From contig NC_085137.1 in NCBI RefSeq assembly GCF_035046485.1, positions 457,803,004 to 457,867,003 of the forward strand: DNA of 64,000 nt, read 5' to 3'. Under the pieces are notes generated by a model. It was not told the DNA's origin. It saw only the letters and a list, made by a program, of their open reading frames with translations, and ran no database searches. Below, in pieces: positions 32,275-43,658 of this stretch. Position 1 is the first letter of the stretch. Each line of letters starts with the position of its first letter. This stretch comes from Aedes albopictus (lineage: Eukaryota; Arthropoda; Insecta; Diptera; Culicidae). Both the position numbers and the translations under genes were made by a program.

Positions 32275-35200
32275 TTACATTAACGCATTTGAAATTAACA
32301 AACGTTGCTTGAAACAGTTTAAACTAACAGAAAAATCAAACAAATCATACACACGATTGAACAAACAACACATTACACGAATTGGTTCATTCTGACCATA
32401 ATTGGTGCGTCCTAACTGTAATCTAATAAAATTAGAGCGTCTTAAGCTACGAGATGCTACATTGATATTGATCTTGCAAAGAATGTTAGGTGCATCTATA
32501 CTACCGACAAGCACTTTTTGCACAAATAATACTCTCTCCAGCTGACGTCGCCTGGCAAGTGTGTCCATTCCGAGAAGTCGGCAGCGATTCTGATATGGGG
32601 GCAATTCTAAAGGATCACGCCAGGGAAGAAACCTCAACGCATAACGAATGAACCGAGATTGGACGGCTTCTATTCTCGATATCCAGGTGCCAGTATACGG
32701 ACTCCATACCACAGCAGCATACTCAAGAACGGATCGCACCAGCGAGTAGTACAACGCACGTAGACAGTATGGATCTCTGAATTCCTTGGAGATCCTGAAG
32801 ATAAATCCAAGATTCCGATTCGCCTTTGCAATAATCACGGAGTAGTGCTCTCTGAAGGAGAGTTTGGAGTCCAAGTGAACTCCAAGATCCTTTACCACCG
32901 AAACTCTTTCCAGCTGTTCACCACCAATGTTGTAACTCCAATTGATTGGATCTTTTTTGTGCGTGAAGGAGATTACCGAGCATTTACTCGTACTGATCGT
33001 CAATTCATTGATCCCACACCATTCTGCGAACACGTTGACGAGTCTTTGAAGCTCCCGACAATCCTGAGCCGAGTTCACGATCAGGTAAATTTTCAGATCA
33101 TCCGCATATAATAGCCGACATCCTCGAGGCAGTACAACACACACATCGTTGAAAAACAAAGAAAAAAGAAGTGGGCCAAGGTTGCTGCCTTGGGGAACAC
33201 CAGAGGGGTTTGAGATGTATCTGGACTGAGCTGTTCCAATTTTGACACACAGACGACGATCTACCAAATACGATTTAAGCCACTGAACAAAACTCGATGC
33301 AGCACCCATCCTTTCCACCTTCGCAAGAAGCAACGCATGGTCAACGCGGTCAAACGCAGCTTTCAAGTCTGTATATATGGTGTCTACTTGAACCCCGTCT
33401 TCAATGTTTCGTAAGCAAAACGATGTGAATTCAGTGAGGTTGGTTACCGTTGACCTACCAGCATAAAAACCATGTTGGTCGCATGAGATGTGATTTTTAA
33501 CTTCGTGGAACAAAATTTTGCTGACAAGAATTTCTAACAGTTTGGAACCGGCACATAGCGATGTGATACCACGATAGTTGGTTACATTTCCGCGGTCACC
33601 CTTTTTATGAACAGGAAACAATACTGACTCTTTCCATTCATCCGGGAAAGTCGATTGGGCAATTGATTGATTGCAAATTGAAGTCAGAGGAGCGCAAAGT
33701 GCTACAGCACATCTTTTGAGTACGATCGGTGGAATGCCATCAGGCCCTGGCTGACACGAAGACTTCAGTTTATTGATGGCATTGCTGATGTCCGCTTCTG
33801 AGAAGACGATGTTTTGCATTCCCAGCACATCCTGTGGAACATTCCTAAGGGCAGCGTTTATGTGCTGCGAAGAGGCATTGTCCTGTTTGAATACGCTCGA
33901 GAAATGACATGCAAACAATCTGCATATATCCGCTGGAGACGCAGCCGAGTCGGTATCATATGACATAATCGACGGCAATCCATTCTGCTTACGCTTTTCA
34001 TTAACAAACGACCAGAAACGCTTGGGGTTGCGCTTCAGCTCCTTTTGCTTTCTCTGCACATACTGTGAATAAAGCAGACGATTGTAGTTTTTGTATACAT
34101 TACTACAAATCTGAAATTCTCGCTTGGTACTAGGGTTTTTGTTTCTAGAGTAATGTCGCAGAGCTCTAGCTCGCTCAGTTTTCAGGGTTCTCAGTCGATT
34201 ATTCGACCACGGCGGGTTTTGCATAGTTCGTTGAATGGGGATATGTACGCGGAACAACTCGGTAAGTGTGTGGGTTAAGATTTCCACAGCATTGTTGACA
34301 TTATCAGCAGTGTGCAGCGGTGTCCAGTCAACTGCTGAGATAGCATGGTTTAACGCAGCGAAATCAGCTTTTCGAAAATCGAAATGTGGAACTACTTCAG
34401 ATCTAATGAAAGACATTGCTCTTGGGCATTTCAGTGAAGCAGACAGAGCAGGATGATGTTCATCTATCATAACGAGCGGCTCAACAGCTTCTGTGACAAT
34501 ACACTGACAAGAGGCTAGTTCGTTTCCGAAAACAAGGTCTAGCTTCCGACCATAGTTGTTGACAATAGGATTGAGTTGTCTCATATTTAATAGCGACACA
34601 CCATCAATGAGTGAAGAGCTGGCACCATTGAAGTTTGATTCACAAGGATCAGGATATAAATGACCGCTGCAAGAAGTCTTCCATACGAGGCCAGACTGAT
34701 TGAAATCGCCAAATAACAAATGCATGTCAGACAAGCCAACGGAGTCACAAACATGGTTTATGCACTCAACGTGTCGTTCGATATAGTTAGGATCAGTAGC
34801 GTGTTCAGGTGGAAGATACACTACGCCAATGAAAATGTGGCTAACCCCAGAAGAAATGCGTACCCACAGTTGCTCCAGTCCAATATGCATGGAAAGCTCA
34901 ACAGCACTAGATCTTAAGTGATTCGAGACAGCAATGAGTACCCCACCGCCGCGTTTTTTGCCTGTGAGGTCGGCATCGCGGTCCTTTCTATATACGGTAT
35001 ACTTATCTCCGAACAACAGCAACGAAGTAAACTGCTCGTTGAGCCAGCTTTCGGTGATCACGATTACATCGTAATCCGAATCAGATGCAGCGAGGAAGAA
35101 TTCATCCACTTTCGTGCGTAGTCCTCTCACGTTTTGGTAGAAAATATTGAGATTGCAATGAGCATCTCCACTGCTCAGCGTTTTTCGTTGATGGCAGGTA

Positions 35201-35880
35201 GCGACTTCGTTCCCAAGTTGAACAGTAGAAGGTTCGGGGTTCGATGGATCAGAGAGTACAGGGTGCTCCGCAGCTACACGATCGGTGTGCCGCTCAGCCA
35301 GCTTCGACTGACTTGCCAAAAACGACGGTAAGTCAGCAGACAGTCGAGGACCAGTAGGAGTGATTGTCTGCAAGATTGGTGTTTCAATTTGAGACAGTGT
35401 AGCAGTCTTCCCTGCTTCGGCAGGACATATACCAGTCTTATATTTACCTGAGAGAACAGGATAATCCACCGAAGACTGGTCATGGTAGTGAACGGCGAGT
35501 TTCTCAGTTGGCGATAGCTGGCTTGCCAATAACGGACGGTCAGGGAGCGATGGAGAGTCGGCAGGAGCGATTGTCTGCAATATTGGTTTACTTCTTTGAC
35601 ACAGTGTAGTAGTCTTCCCTGCTTCGGCAGGACATATACCAGTCTTATATTTACCTGGGAGAACAGGATAATCCACCGAAGACTGGTCATGGTAGTGAAC
35701 GGCGAGTTTCTCAGTTAGCGATAGCTGGCTTGTCAACAACGGCGGTCGGTCAGGGGGCGATGGAGAGTCGGCGGTTGTCTGCAATATTGGTTTTCCTCTT
35801 TGACACAGTGTAGTAGTCTCCCCTGCTTCGGCAGGACATATACCAGTCTTATATTTACCTGAGAGAACAGGGTAGTCCAC
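32275..35880 (-). CDS. LINE ORF2: endonuclease and reverse transcriptase, 1,201 codons
   Basis: A single uninterrupted frame. Residues 1-205 hold three tandem copies of a ~69-residue unit (KYKTGICPAEAG, then HYHDQSSVDYPVL). The APE-type endonuclease follows (about 245-480): FYQNVRGLRTK, ITESWLNE, LLFGDFNQSG, KLDLVFGNE and DEHHPALS. The reverse transcriptase (about 690-990) shows LFPVHKKGDRGNVTNYRGI, GFYAGRSTVTNL, DLKAAFDRVDH, GVPQGSNLGPLLFSLFFNDV and the catalytic YADDLKIY. A C-terminal segment with RDPYCLRALYYSLVRSVLEY follows. Catalytic residues look intact. CR1-like is my best clade call; other Jockey-superfamily clades are possible. Confidence 0.88.
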   Translation of the reverse strand: MDYPVLSGKYKTGICPAEAGETTTLCQRGKPILQTTADSPSPPDRPPLLTSQLSLTEKLAVHYHDQSSVDYPVLPGKYKTGICPAEAGKTTTLCQRSKPILQTIAPADSPSLPDRPLLASQLSPTEKLAVHYHDQSSVDYPVLSGKYKTGICPAEAGKTATLSQIETPILQTITPTGPRLSADLPSFLASQSKLAERHTDRVAAEHPVLSDPSNPEPSTVQLGNEVATCHQRKTLSSGDAHCNLNIFYQNVRGLRTKVDEFFLAASDSDYDVIVITESWLNEQFTSLLLFGDKYTVYRKDRDADLTGKKRGGGVLIAVSNHLRSSAVELSMHIGLEQLWVRISSGVSHIFIGVVYLPPEHATDPNYIERHVECINHVCDSVGLSDMHLLFGDFNQSGLVWKTSCSGHLYPDPCESNFNGASSSLIDGVSLLNMRQLNPIVNNYGRKLDLVFGNELASCQCIVTEAVEPLVMIDEHHPALSASLKCPRAMSFIRSEVVPHFDFRKADFAALNHAISAVDWTPLHTADNVNNAVEILTHTLTELFRVHIPIQRTMQNPPWSNNRLRTLKTERARALRHYSRNKNPSTKREFQICSNVYKNYNRLLYSQYVQRKQKELKRNPKRFWSFVNEKRKQNGLPSIMSYDTDSAASPADICRLFACHFSSVFKQDNASSQHINAALRNVPQDVLGMQNIVFSEADISNAINKLKSSCQPGPDGIPPIVLKRCAVALCAPLTSICNQSIAQSTFPDEWKESVLFPVHKKGDRGNVTNYRGITSLCAGSKLLEILVSKILFHEVKNHISCDQHGFYAGRSTVTNLTEFTSFCLRNIEDGVQVDTIYTDLKAAFDRVDHALLLAKVERMGAASSFVQWLKSYLVDRRLCVKIGTAQSRYISNPSGVPQGSNLGPLLFSLFFNDVCVVLPRGCRLLYADDLKIYLIVNSAQDCRELQRLVNVFAEWCGINELTISTSKCSVISFTHKKDPINWSYNIGGEQLERVSVVKDLGVHLDSKLSFREHYSVIIAKANRNLGFIFRISKEFRDPYCLRALYYSLVRSVLEYAAVVWSPYTGTWISRIEAVQSRFIRYALRFLPWRDPLELPPYQNRCRLLGMDTLARRRQLERVLFVQKVLVGSIDAPNILCKININVASRSLRRSNFIRLQLGRTNYGQNEPIRVMCCLFNRVYDLFDFSVSLNCFKQRLLISNALM

Positions 35881-35890
35881 CGAAGACTGG
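35395..35890 (-). repeat. 207 bp in-frame tandem repeat in LINE ORF2
   Basis: Repeats of about 207 bp contain CCCTGCTTCGGCAGGACATA near 35412, 35619 and 35823. The period is a multiple of three, so the reading frame is kept. Confidence 0.9.
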
Positions 35891-35983
35891 TCACAACTGG
35901 TGAGATTCTCAGCGATCGCAGAAGGTACAGTTGATTGCTATATTGAATTTGATGTAATACTAAATAAATGAATGGTAAGCCAG

Positions 35984-36150
35984 GGCCCGTAGCGCAGTGG
36001 CTACTCGTCCCCCGAGAGCGACTGACAACTGACCCTTTTCTGGAAAAGGAACAACAGCCACACATCAACATTCTCGTGCTCATCATTCCACCAAGGACAG
36101 GGTGGAAAAGTGAAAGCAGCACGAAGGCAAACCAGTTCGATATAGTAGAA
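35984..36150 (+). mobile_element. SINE copy with deleted tRNA head
   Basis: Begins GGGCCCGTAGCGCAGTGGCT (A box present), then jumps to CCCCCGAGAGCGACTGACAA, so the B-box part of the head is missing. The body CCACACATCAACAT and GGACAGGGTGGAAAAGTGAA matches the copies at 19585 and 56937. Confidence 0.7.
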
Positions 36151-36223
36151 TAAGTATTCTTTAGAGAATTTCTTGGCTTTTCAGTCCGGTTGTGAGATCA
36201 AAAACACCTTATGTTCTCTTACT

Positions 36224-36256
36224 CCGACGTTTCGATCCGTATCGGATCTTTATTAA
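36224..36256 (-). other. Decayed hammerhead-like motif
   Basis: On the minus strand: TTAATAA, AGATCC, loop, GGATC, GAAAC, GTCGG. Stem II and the GAAAC strand are intact. The CUGAUGA strand has changed at three positions, all transitions. Same type of element end as at 8692-8726. Confidence 0.45.
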
Positions 36257-36440
36257 GGAATCGAATTTTTTGTCGTTTTTTCGTCATGTACATTTTTCAA
36301 TCTTTCAACCGTCATTCGATATTCTAATTTCCCGTCCGTTCAAGGACGACTTGTCGAATCGGGTTTTGGCCGCCAAGAGATCAGGACTTCTGATATAGGG
36401 ACTAGAGATCAACCCAGGACCAGCGTGGAGTGTCGTCTGA

Positions 36441-36462
36441 TCCTCTCTCTCTCTCTCTCTCT
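36441..36462. repeat. (CT)n microsatellite
   Basis: About eleven CT units in a row. Confidence 0.9.
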
Positions 36463-37186
36463 TGGTTCCATGAGGTCGAAGGCTGGCAATTGGATGGGTA
36501 CTTCGGGGGTCTGGTCGATTGCGCTGATCCGAAGCAATAAACGGAGACTGGAGTAACGGAAGACAAGATCACAGGACAGGTCATCCTTGGTCATGGTTGG
36601 AGGTGCGTCGAAACTTGTCGATTTGGACGATGTATACTTGGCAGGCCACGGAATATCTAGTTCCCCAAGCCAGACTGGACTGTGTAGCCATCGAGGGTTA
36701 TACCAGAGACAAACCAACGTAACACCTTGAACGATTTTCATGGAAATCCATCACCCAGCTCACACTACCATCACCTGGTGGAAAAGTTGCACGAATCACT
36801 GTGTTGTGCCATATCGTCAACAGAAGGCGCTAGTGTGAAACGTCAAACGCATAGAAAAACGATGCGCGCGCCTCTGGTTGTGAAAGCCACAACAATGAAA
36901 ATTTAAAATGATCGTTAAAAGCGTGGTCGATGGATATTTCGCAATTGTTACGTCTGCTTGTCTGTGGTTATACCGTGAGATGTGAGGTTGTCCTTATAAT
37001 ATATTGTGAGGTTGTCCTTATAATATATTGTCCTTTAATGGAACGTGACGGAACTCAAACTGTATATGTGGTGAGTTCCTGGATTTCAGTCACGCGATTT
37101 GCCACAAACGTCTTACGATTACAGTATTTTGGTGAGTCAGTCCAGCACGCTCCATAGGTACTCCCATGGCGGAACCTCGACGGAAT
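36463..37186. other. Non-coding stretch with a short direct duplication
   Basis: No gene is supported. A 27-base direct duplication at about 36979-37031 repeats GTGAGGTTGTCCTTATAATA. An AGAAGGCGCTAGTG site near 36822 resembles the CTCF-like core. Confidence 0.45.
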
Positions 37187-37276
37187 TAACCTTCCTAATG
37201 TATTACATTGGCAACAGCTCGCTGACGTGGTGCACGGTTTGGGTCAAAATATGACCCTAATGCACAAGGAGGGTTA
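37187..37276. mobile_element. TTAA-flanked mini-MITE
   Basis: About 90 bp from TTAACCTTCCTAATG to CACAAGGAGGGTTAA, with an internal GGGTCAAAATATGACCC hairpin. A partial relative ends at 59901. Confidence 0.65.
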
Positions 37277-37553
37277 ATGGCATGGACCAGGAGTTAAGCG
37301 TACAGGTGAGCCGCGCAGAGCTCCAGGGGCTAAATCAATTTTTTGTCGACAGATGCCACCTTAGACTTTGACATGAGTAGCCAAACAGTGCAAGATCCAG
37401 GCTTCGAGAGAGTAAGTGTTAACACGATTCTTCACGCGATTTTTACAGAATTGCTTCTCTCAATGTTCGGGAAGACGATGAACAAGAAAGTCTAACAAAA
37501 TCCGCTCATTTTTCGGTCATGACGAAGGGTGACATTGTTGTAAACAAGGCGAA

Positions 37554-37768
37554 TATGGTCTGGGACCATTTGAGTAGGAGCACCTATTTTGGGCACTTGC
37601 TGCTATAACTGCCAATTTCAAACCGATTGACTTGAATGTTTGAACATAGCTAGATACTGCGCCTTGCTAATCGTGTTTCAAAAATCAAGTCAATCGGTAC
37701 AAAATTGACTGAGTTATAGCAGAAAGTTCCCAAAATAAGTGCTCCTGCCAAAATGGTAACAGACCCTA
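37554..37768. mobile_element. Palindromic MITE, second copy
   Basis: Inverted repeat of about 215 bp related to 20968-21171, with GACCATTTGAGTAGGAGCAC at the left and its diverged mirror at the right. Confidence 0.75.
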
Positions 37769-37929
37769 CTAGTTCATTGATAGATTTGGTTATTATTTGA
37801 GTTCTTTAAATCATGAATAAATGTCCTCTATATCTGTTACATACAACGACCAGCCAAATTTTGCTTGGACCAGGTGATGACCCTTGATCACTACGAAATG
37901 ACACGATGAAGAGCGCGAGTGCTCGTTTT

Positions 37930-39560
37930 ATCTCGTGACGATGAAAGAGTCTAGTTTTTCATCGGCATGAGAAGATCACGATCAATAGTAGCGCTGGCAG
38001 GATCCATCAGAAGAGATGGAACGTACAAACAAGCAGTCGTCGTAGCCGCCCTCTCATTTATCATACGTTTTTGAAGCCATAGCCTTTTCAAAGCATGCCT
38101 AATTGAGGCTACCGGGGAGTCCAGAGGTGTCGAGACCAGCGAGTTTGTGCTGAATATCCTGACACACACTGACTGCTGCCGGAGAAACTGGTGTGTCTCA
38201 GTTGAGGAGGAGCTTCTGCAAGCCTTGGAGAAGGAAGAAATGTTTGAACTTGGTGGTGCAACAGAGTCGAATGGATTGTTGATCTGCGACAGAACCTCCC
38301 GCTTCGGGAGTGTGGAATATTCGTTCCACGTCGGCTGCTTCATGGACAGGAGGTCGGTGGCAGGCTCCCAACGTAATCCGAGCATGGTGACATAGACTGC
38401 ATGGTTCACATCGAGCATCGTTTGAGTTACTCGGTGCTCAGGTGGAATGGCGTCGAATACAGTCTGATTATTGGATGACCTTTGTAGAGGCCTGCAGAGG
38501 CCAATACCGCAATGAGCTTCTTTCTGGTAGCGATGAGAGATAATCCGTCTTTGGAGCCAATCTATAAGTTATCCATGTAGAAATTGCGGCGAAGCTCAAA
38601 GGCTAGCTTCTGTAACTCCTTGATCGTCATAACGGGGCACAGACTTTTCGAGTCAGCGGCTGATCATGTTCCGAGTCCAGCACTTGGCGGTAAATTTTGT
38701 CGATGTCGACCGATACGATGAAATCGAAAATTCGGAAGCGAATGAGGTTGTCTTGAACGGTGGGGCACGCGAGAAGAACGTCGTAGAGGGTCACACAAGA
38801 TTTCGACCAGCACGATGCATCAAAGACGGTGTGAAGCTTGTTTCTGTTCATCTTGATGACTTCGCGATGGAGAAGATAATAGCGAGATTTGCTGTCTTTC
38901 GCATGTGTTTGAGAGCATGGTATTCGTGGACGAACTTCTGGTACATGTCTGGCAAGCGATCGTTCCAAGAAGTTGAACCGATGTGTTGCGTTCTACCAGC
39001 TGTCTCCTTAGTGTTGAAGCGATTCTTCTTGCTTCGGTAGCTTGACAACGTAACGGCCACCTGAATTTCGAACGGTGGTCTTGACGAAGTTTTCCTCGCA
39101 TTATCGCGCTGACGGAAACTAGCCTTTTGACTGCTGCACTTCTTCTAGCTGCTAGAAACTGTTGACTTGCTCATTAATCGTGCTGAACAAGTTGTTACGG
39201 TTATCTGCTGATCATAGTCGTTGTTCTTCCAGGCTGCAATCTTCAGAGACGACCCATTCTAATTTGGTGTTCTGTAGCTGCGAAAGATCGAGCCGAGAGC
39301 GATTTGGCCGTAACGAAGAACACGGAAGAAGTGTGTGTCACCCAGGCTCATCTCTATATTACTAGTGACCACGAAATTCGGATAGGCGAGGTGGACATGC
39401 TCTGGTATAGACTGAACTGTAGAAGATTCATGGTGATCGACGAAAGAATCAGCATCGAACACTTCACGGCAAACGATTTGTGCTTCATGCGTGTGGTGAT
39501 GAGGCTAATTCCGCTGTTTGCGTTCGACTATGACAGACGAGTGCGTGGTAGGGCTTTCAA
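37930..39560 (-). pseudogene. Decayed BEL/Pao pol fragment
   Basis: Minus-strand remnant of a second BEL/Pao retrotransposon. In minus-strand order it shows GRYVVKL (near 39060), then TVQDNLIRFRIFDFIVSVDI before a KIYRQV motif (38627-38760), then LGLRWEPATDLLSM and LPKREVLSQINNPFDSVA (38418-38250). Frameshifts and stops separate the pieces and no YVDD block is intact. It is diverged from the element at 9028-17526 and clearly older. No LTRs were recognised. Confidence 0.75.
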
Positions 39561-39570
39561 ATCGCTATAG

Positions 39571-40063
39571 CGTATTGTCTACAAATCTTCTATAAAATCA
39601 AATTTAAAGTTTGCGATAATTGATTAAAGGATTTCTGAAGGAAATACGTGCAACTCATAATTATGCGACATCTAAAATTAAAAAAAAAAGGTGAAGGATT
39701 TAACAGGAACAGGATTGCTGATAGTTTTTTCAAAACAAAGGAGAATTTTCATTTGAATTGCATTTTTGGGGTATAATGTCTTGATGAGCTTAAAGAACTC
39801 AGGGAGAGAGAGGCCGTGTCTCCCTCTAAGTGTTTCACGTTGTTATGAGTAGGATGAAAACGGGAGCATTATGATTAGTAAAGGATGCTCTAATATCTTA
39901 CATATGTTGCCCTAATTTGCATTAGGTAAAGAATATCTTCTGTCCATCATATACTGAAAAATAAAATACATTGTCTCATATCCATCCATAGACATTCTTC
40001 ACATCATAATGATTACGTCACGTCTAACCAAACTCTTTCACTCTTCTCCTTTCACCCTTACAG
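39571..40063. other. Intron or intergenic sequence before the host exons
   Basis: No coding or repeat structure is clear. It ends in the acceptor TTTCACCCTTACAG. Confidence 0.45.
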
Positions 40064-41812
40064 TAGAGGACGCCGACGCGGACGAAGAGGATGGCCACAA
40101 CGGGCGAGACGAGCGGGACCGCGAAATCAACGGCGAGAAGGAAAAATTGGACGAGGATGGCTCACTTCGGGACGACGGTTCACCAGAACCGCCCAACGGC
40201 GAGATTGTATCGATACTGCGGAAAAACGGATCACTGCTTCAGAGCCAGTACGTTTCGCCTTCCGGGTAGATTTTGAAAGCTGATGTTCGGTGATTTGTCA
40301 ATTGAGTCATTTATGACCGGCTTTTTTGCCGGTGTTTTTTTCTTCTTGTTTTTCGTGTATTCTCAACAGGGAAATTTCGTCGAGTCAACAGAACTTTTTC
40401 CGCATGCTGGACCAGAAAATCGAAGAGGTAATCATGGCTCCCATACGTATTTTATTCTTTATACATTCGGGTCTCCTATAAAACGGAGCCACCCACTATA
40501 TGCCAAGAAGTTTATCATTAGTATTTAGCCCGGAGATTTTAACGAGATTTCTTTCGAGAATTTCGCAGGAGTTTTTCTTTGAGTTACTCCCATAATATTT
40601 CTCAAAGACTTTCCTGGAATTCTTGAAGTCCCTTGTGGTATTTTTTCTGGAAAAAAAATCTGAGGCAAATTTTAGAAAAAAATGTCAATAGGAAAAACGC
40701 ATGCACAAATGCCGAAATAATTTCTGGGTAGATTCCCGGGAGTAACCACTTGAGCAGCTGTGGGAAAAAGTCTGATAAAAATTTTGGAAAATCTCTTTGA
40801 GAAATCCCGCAGGAACACCAATGAAACTCCAGCGAAAACCTCTTCTTCCACAATCTGAACCTTTCATGTTTTATATACGGTGTAGACTCTGTATTTACCA
40901 AACCTTAATCCTGTGGACTTTTAATCCTACACTGAATATCCAGGGCCCTGACTACGACTCAAGCAGTGAAACCGAACAGGCGCTGGAGGAAGCCCGGATG
41001 AACGCCCTGGTGCAGCACTGGGAATCTGCCAGCCTGACGACGTCAATGTGTTCTTCCACCAGTCGATCACTTCAGGGAACTCCGGTGCGACAGGTGCCAC
41101 TAAGGTAAGACAATCCAAACCATCCCCGGGCTATGACAGCGCATCGAAAGTACCCTAATCGCAGAATTGACATTGCAGACAGCCTCCACTGAGGCCGGCT
41201 TTCCAGCAACCGCTCAGCGCAGAGCTACTCTCGCAGCAGCAGTTGCTCAAACAGCAGCACCAGCTGATCCTACAACACCACCAACAACAACAGCAGCAAC
41301 ATCAGCAGCAGCAACAGCAACAACAACAGCTGCAGTTGATGACATCTCAACAGCAGCAACAACAGCAACAGCAAATCATACACCAAAACTTCAACATCAA
41401 CATGAACATAAACAGTCCGAAACGGGTAGTCGGTGCTGGAAACGCTGTGAGTGTAGGTGGGATCCCGGTCAGTATAGACGGCCGGCAACTGCTGTCGCAA
41501 ACCATCATCCACCAGAACTACGGCGTGATACAACCTTCCCAAACGGCGCCTCAACTGCGTCCCAGTTCCGGGCGAACACTTCCAACGCCAGTGCAGTGTC
41601 TACAACTCTCGTATTACCAGCAGCAGCAACAACAACAACTGCAGGCCCATCAACAGCAACAAATCCAACAGCAGCAATCTCAACAGATGGCGCTTGCCAG
41701 CGGAGGCAGTGGTGCGGCCACGATAGGACCAATACAACCATTCCAGCAACAACAGCAATCATTACCACCGCCACATTCGTACTACAATGATATTCTGAGG
41801 CATCCCTTACAG
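40064..41812 (+). CDS. Four internal exons of a glutamine-rich host gene
   Basis: Exons 40064-40247, 40370-40427, 40944-41104 and 41179-41812 have consistent phases and consensus splice sites (donors GTACGT, GTAATC, GTAAGA, GTAAGA). The first is highly acidic (EDADADEEDG; REINGEKEKLDEDG). The second and third encode a probable helical segment (QQNFFRMLDQKIEE; YDSSSETEQALEEARM; NALVQHWESAS) and a Ser/Thr-rich linker. The fourth carries long Gln tracts and GTPVRQ/PPLRPAF-type proline motifs. Both ends are open, so the gene continues outside these exons. I could not identify it; the low-complexity, disordered composition suggests a scaffold or regulatory protein, which is inference. Confidence 0.75.
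41245..41770 (+). repeat. CAG/CAA glutamine-coding tracts
   Basis: Interrupted CAG/CAA runs at about 41277-41335, 41350-41380, 41620-41690 and 41740-41760 encode polyglutamine in the fourth exon. Mixing of CAG and CAA suggests selection on the protein or limited slippage. Confidence 0.85.
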
Positions 41813-43226
41813 GTAAGAGGATTGTTTGAAGTATTATGTTTTCGCGGATCAGCCGAAAAAATTATTGCCACTTTCCCGAATCTCAACAACGATAAAACAA
41901 CCATGGCAAAACATTTTACGCCGATATGAATACGAAATTTGGCATAATCCGTAATCGTGTGGCAAATTTAAATTAGTAATTCGCGAAAGCAAACGTTTGC
42001 ATGCCAGACATTCAGTGCTGTGCCGCCGCAGCTATACCTAAATGAGCCATCAACGTGCGTGAATGCGAGATCCGACAGCCACAGCAGCAGCTAAGGAATT
42101 TACGAGATAATAATCATCATTATTGTGTACTGTCGGGTATCTATAGGTACGTTTCAACAAAACCTTTCAACTTGGTTCTACCGGTATTTCGATAATTCCG
42201 AGCCAGGCGCGTTGAACTTTGCGTTTGAACACTCAGATGGGAAGTAATTTTCAGTTTAAGCCCTCTCCCGCCCACAATTTGGGATACCACCTGGCTATTT
42301 TAATTTTTGCGAAATGGCATTTATGAGCAAATTTGAAAAGCATTATTTTACAAAGCCTCAGTCAAACACGATAGCTTAATTGAAAGCAAACAGTTCGGTC
42401 GGTGGGGCCCCTAATGCCCGACTGTGTAGTACATAAATTAAATTTAAACCAAACGAGGTCATTATGATCTTTTACTCTTCATAGCAGTGGTTGTCAAACC
42501 CCTAATCGCAGCTCTAGCAGACACGAATGCCATAACCAAACGTGGTAAAGTGTCTTTAATAAATAATAATAGTTATAACAATAGGAGTTAAGAAGTATAG
42601 AACTAGCGTAGAACTTTTTAAGGCCTCCAAAACATTTTCAAGTTTGAGTGAAATTCTCCGTGTGCTTGGATGAGGTTTTAAGGCACACTGAGTATGAATT
42701 TGCTTGTCCAAAGCAACCACATGAACTTCAGAAAGCAACTGAGGGACTTTTAGAAAATTTACATATATTCAAGGTCCTCTAAAAACCCTGAAATCAAGAA
42801 CTTCATTATCTATAGGCTCTACTTTCGCAATGCAATGGGAAGTGATCTACGACGTATATTAAGTTTTGTAATATCCTCAGAACATCCTGAAATCGAAGTA
42901 GACAAAGTTTTTGAGCGTCATGTAAATATTTGTCAATTTTTTTCCATATATCCATGACCGTTTCCAAAAAAAATTTGATAATGGCGAATCTGAATCAAGT
43001 TTTCAAATTCTTTTAACTGGTGTACTTTGAATATTGAAAATAAAAAAAATCAGCTACCTACATAACGACCCGCATTAAACGCCTAAAAGTAGGCAATTTA
43101 TTTTATAATCGTCTGAATGTTGTGGAAAATATGATTTTTCATACAACAATGATATGTTTTACTCAAGTTTAACTTAACGTGAAAATGAACATGCTTAGGA
43201 CCTAGCTTAGGGCAAAAAAATCTCCA
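41813..43226. other. Presumed intron
   Basis: Follows the last visible exon of the Gln-rich gene. No further exon or element was recognised. Confidence 0.45.
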
Positions 43227-43658
43227 CCTATTCTGCCGTGAATCGCAAGTCAATCCCATCTGCATTTTGGGCAAAAATGAGTTAATGGCCGACCTTTCTT
43301 CGGATGATCTATCTGCTACGCGAATAAAAATATATAGTTTGTTCAGTGAAATTGAAAAACAACACCAAGTCAGATTGTCCCATAATGAAATGTAATCGCA
43401 AGTCAGTCCCATTACGAACTAGTGTACCCTCCAGTACAAAACCTAACACTGTTTTAGCCAGTTTTATATTTTTCACTGTAACGTTTTCATGTTTGAAGCA
43501 ATGTGTGAAAGTTTTATGATGATTGCAGAAGTTTTCAATTTATGGCGATTTTATGAAGTTTCTCATAGAAATAGAATTTAAAAACTTCAGAGTCTATTTT
43601 CTCAATGCCTACTTTTTACAGATGGGACTGACTTGCGATTCACGACAGTATTGTACCA
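43227..43658. mobile_element. TIR element with GAATCGCAAGTCAATCCCAT ends
   Basis: Inverted copies of TGCCGTGAATCGCAAGTCAA (left) and GACTTGCGATTCACGACAG (right) bound about 430 bp. A third partial copy of the motif lies near 43393, so two elements may be nested. Confidence 0.6.

Larger units (their letters stand above)
32224..35950 (-). mobile_element. CR1/Jockey-type LINE
   Basis: Minus-strand non-LTR element ending in an ATAA-rich tail at 32188-32223, with a long ORF. The 5' edge near 35950 abuts a SINE fragment. No separate ORF1 was found, so it may be 5' truncated. Confidence 0.75.

Noticed and set aside
41167..41790. Alternative Thr/Ala-rich reading frame
   Set aside because: It is the shifted reading of the CAG/CAA exon; the Gln-rich frame joins the neighbouring exons in phase.
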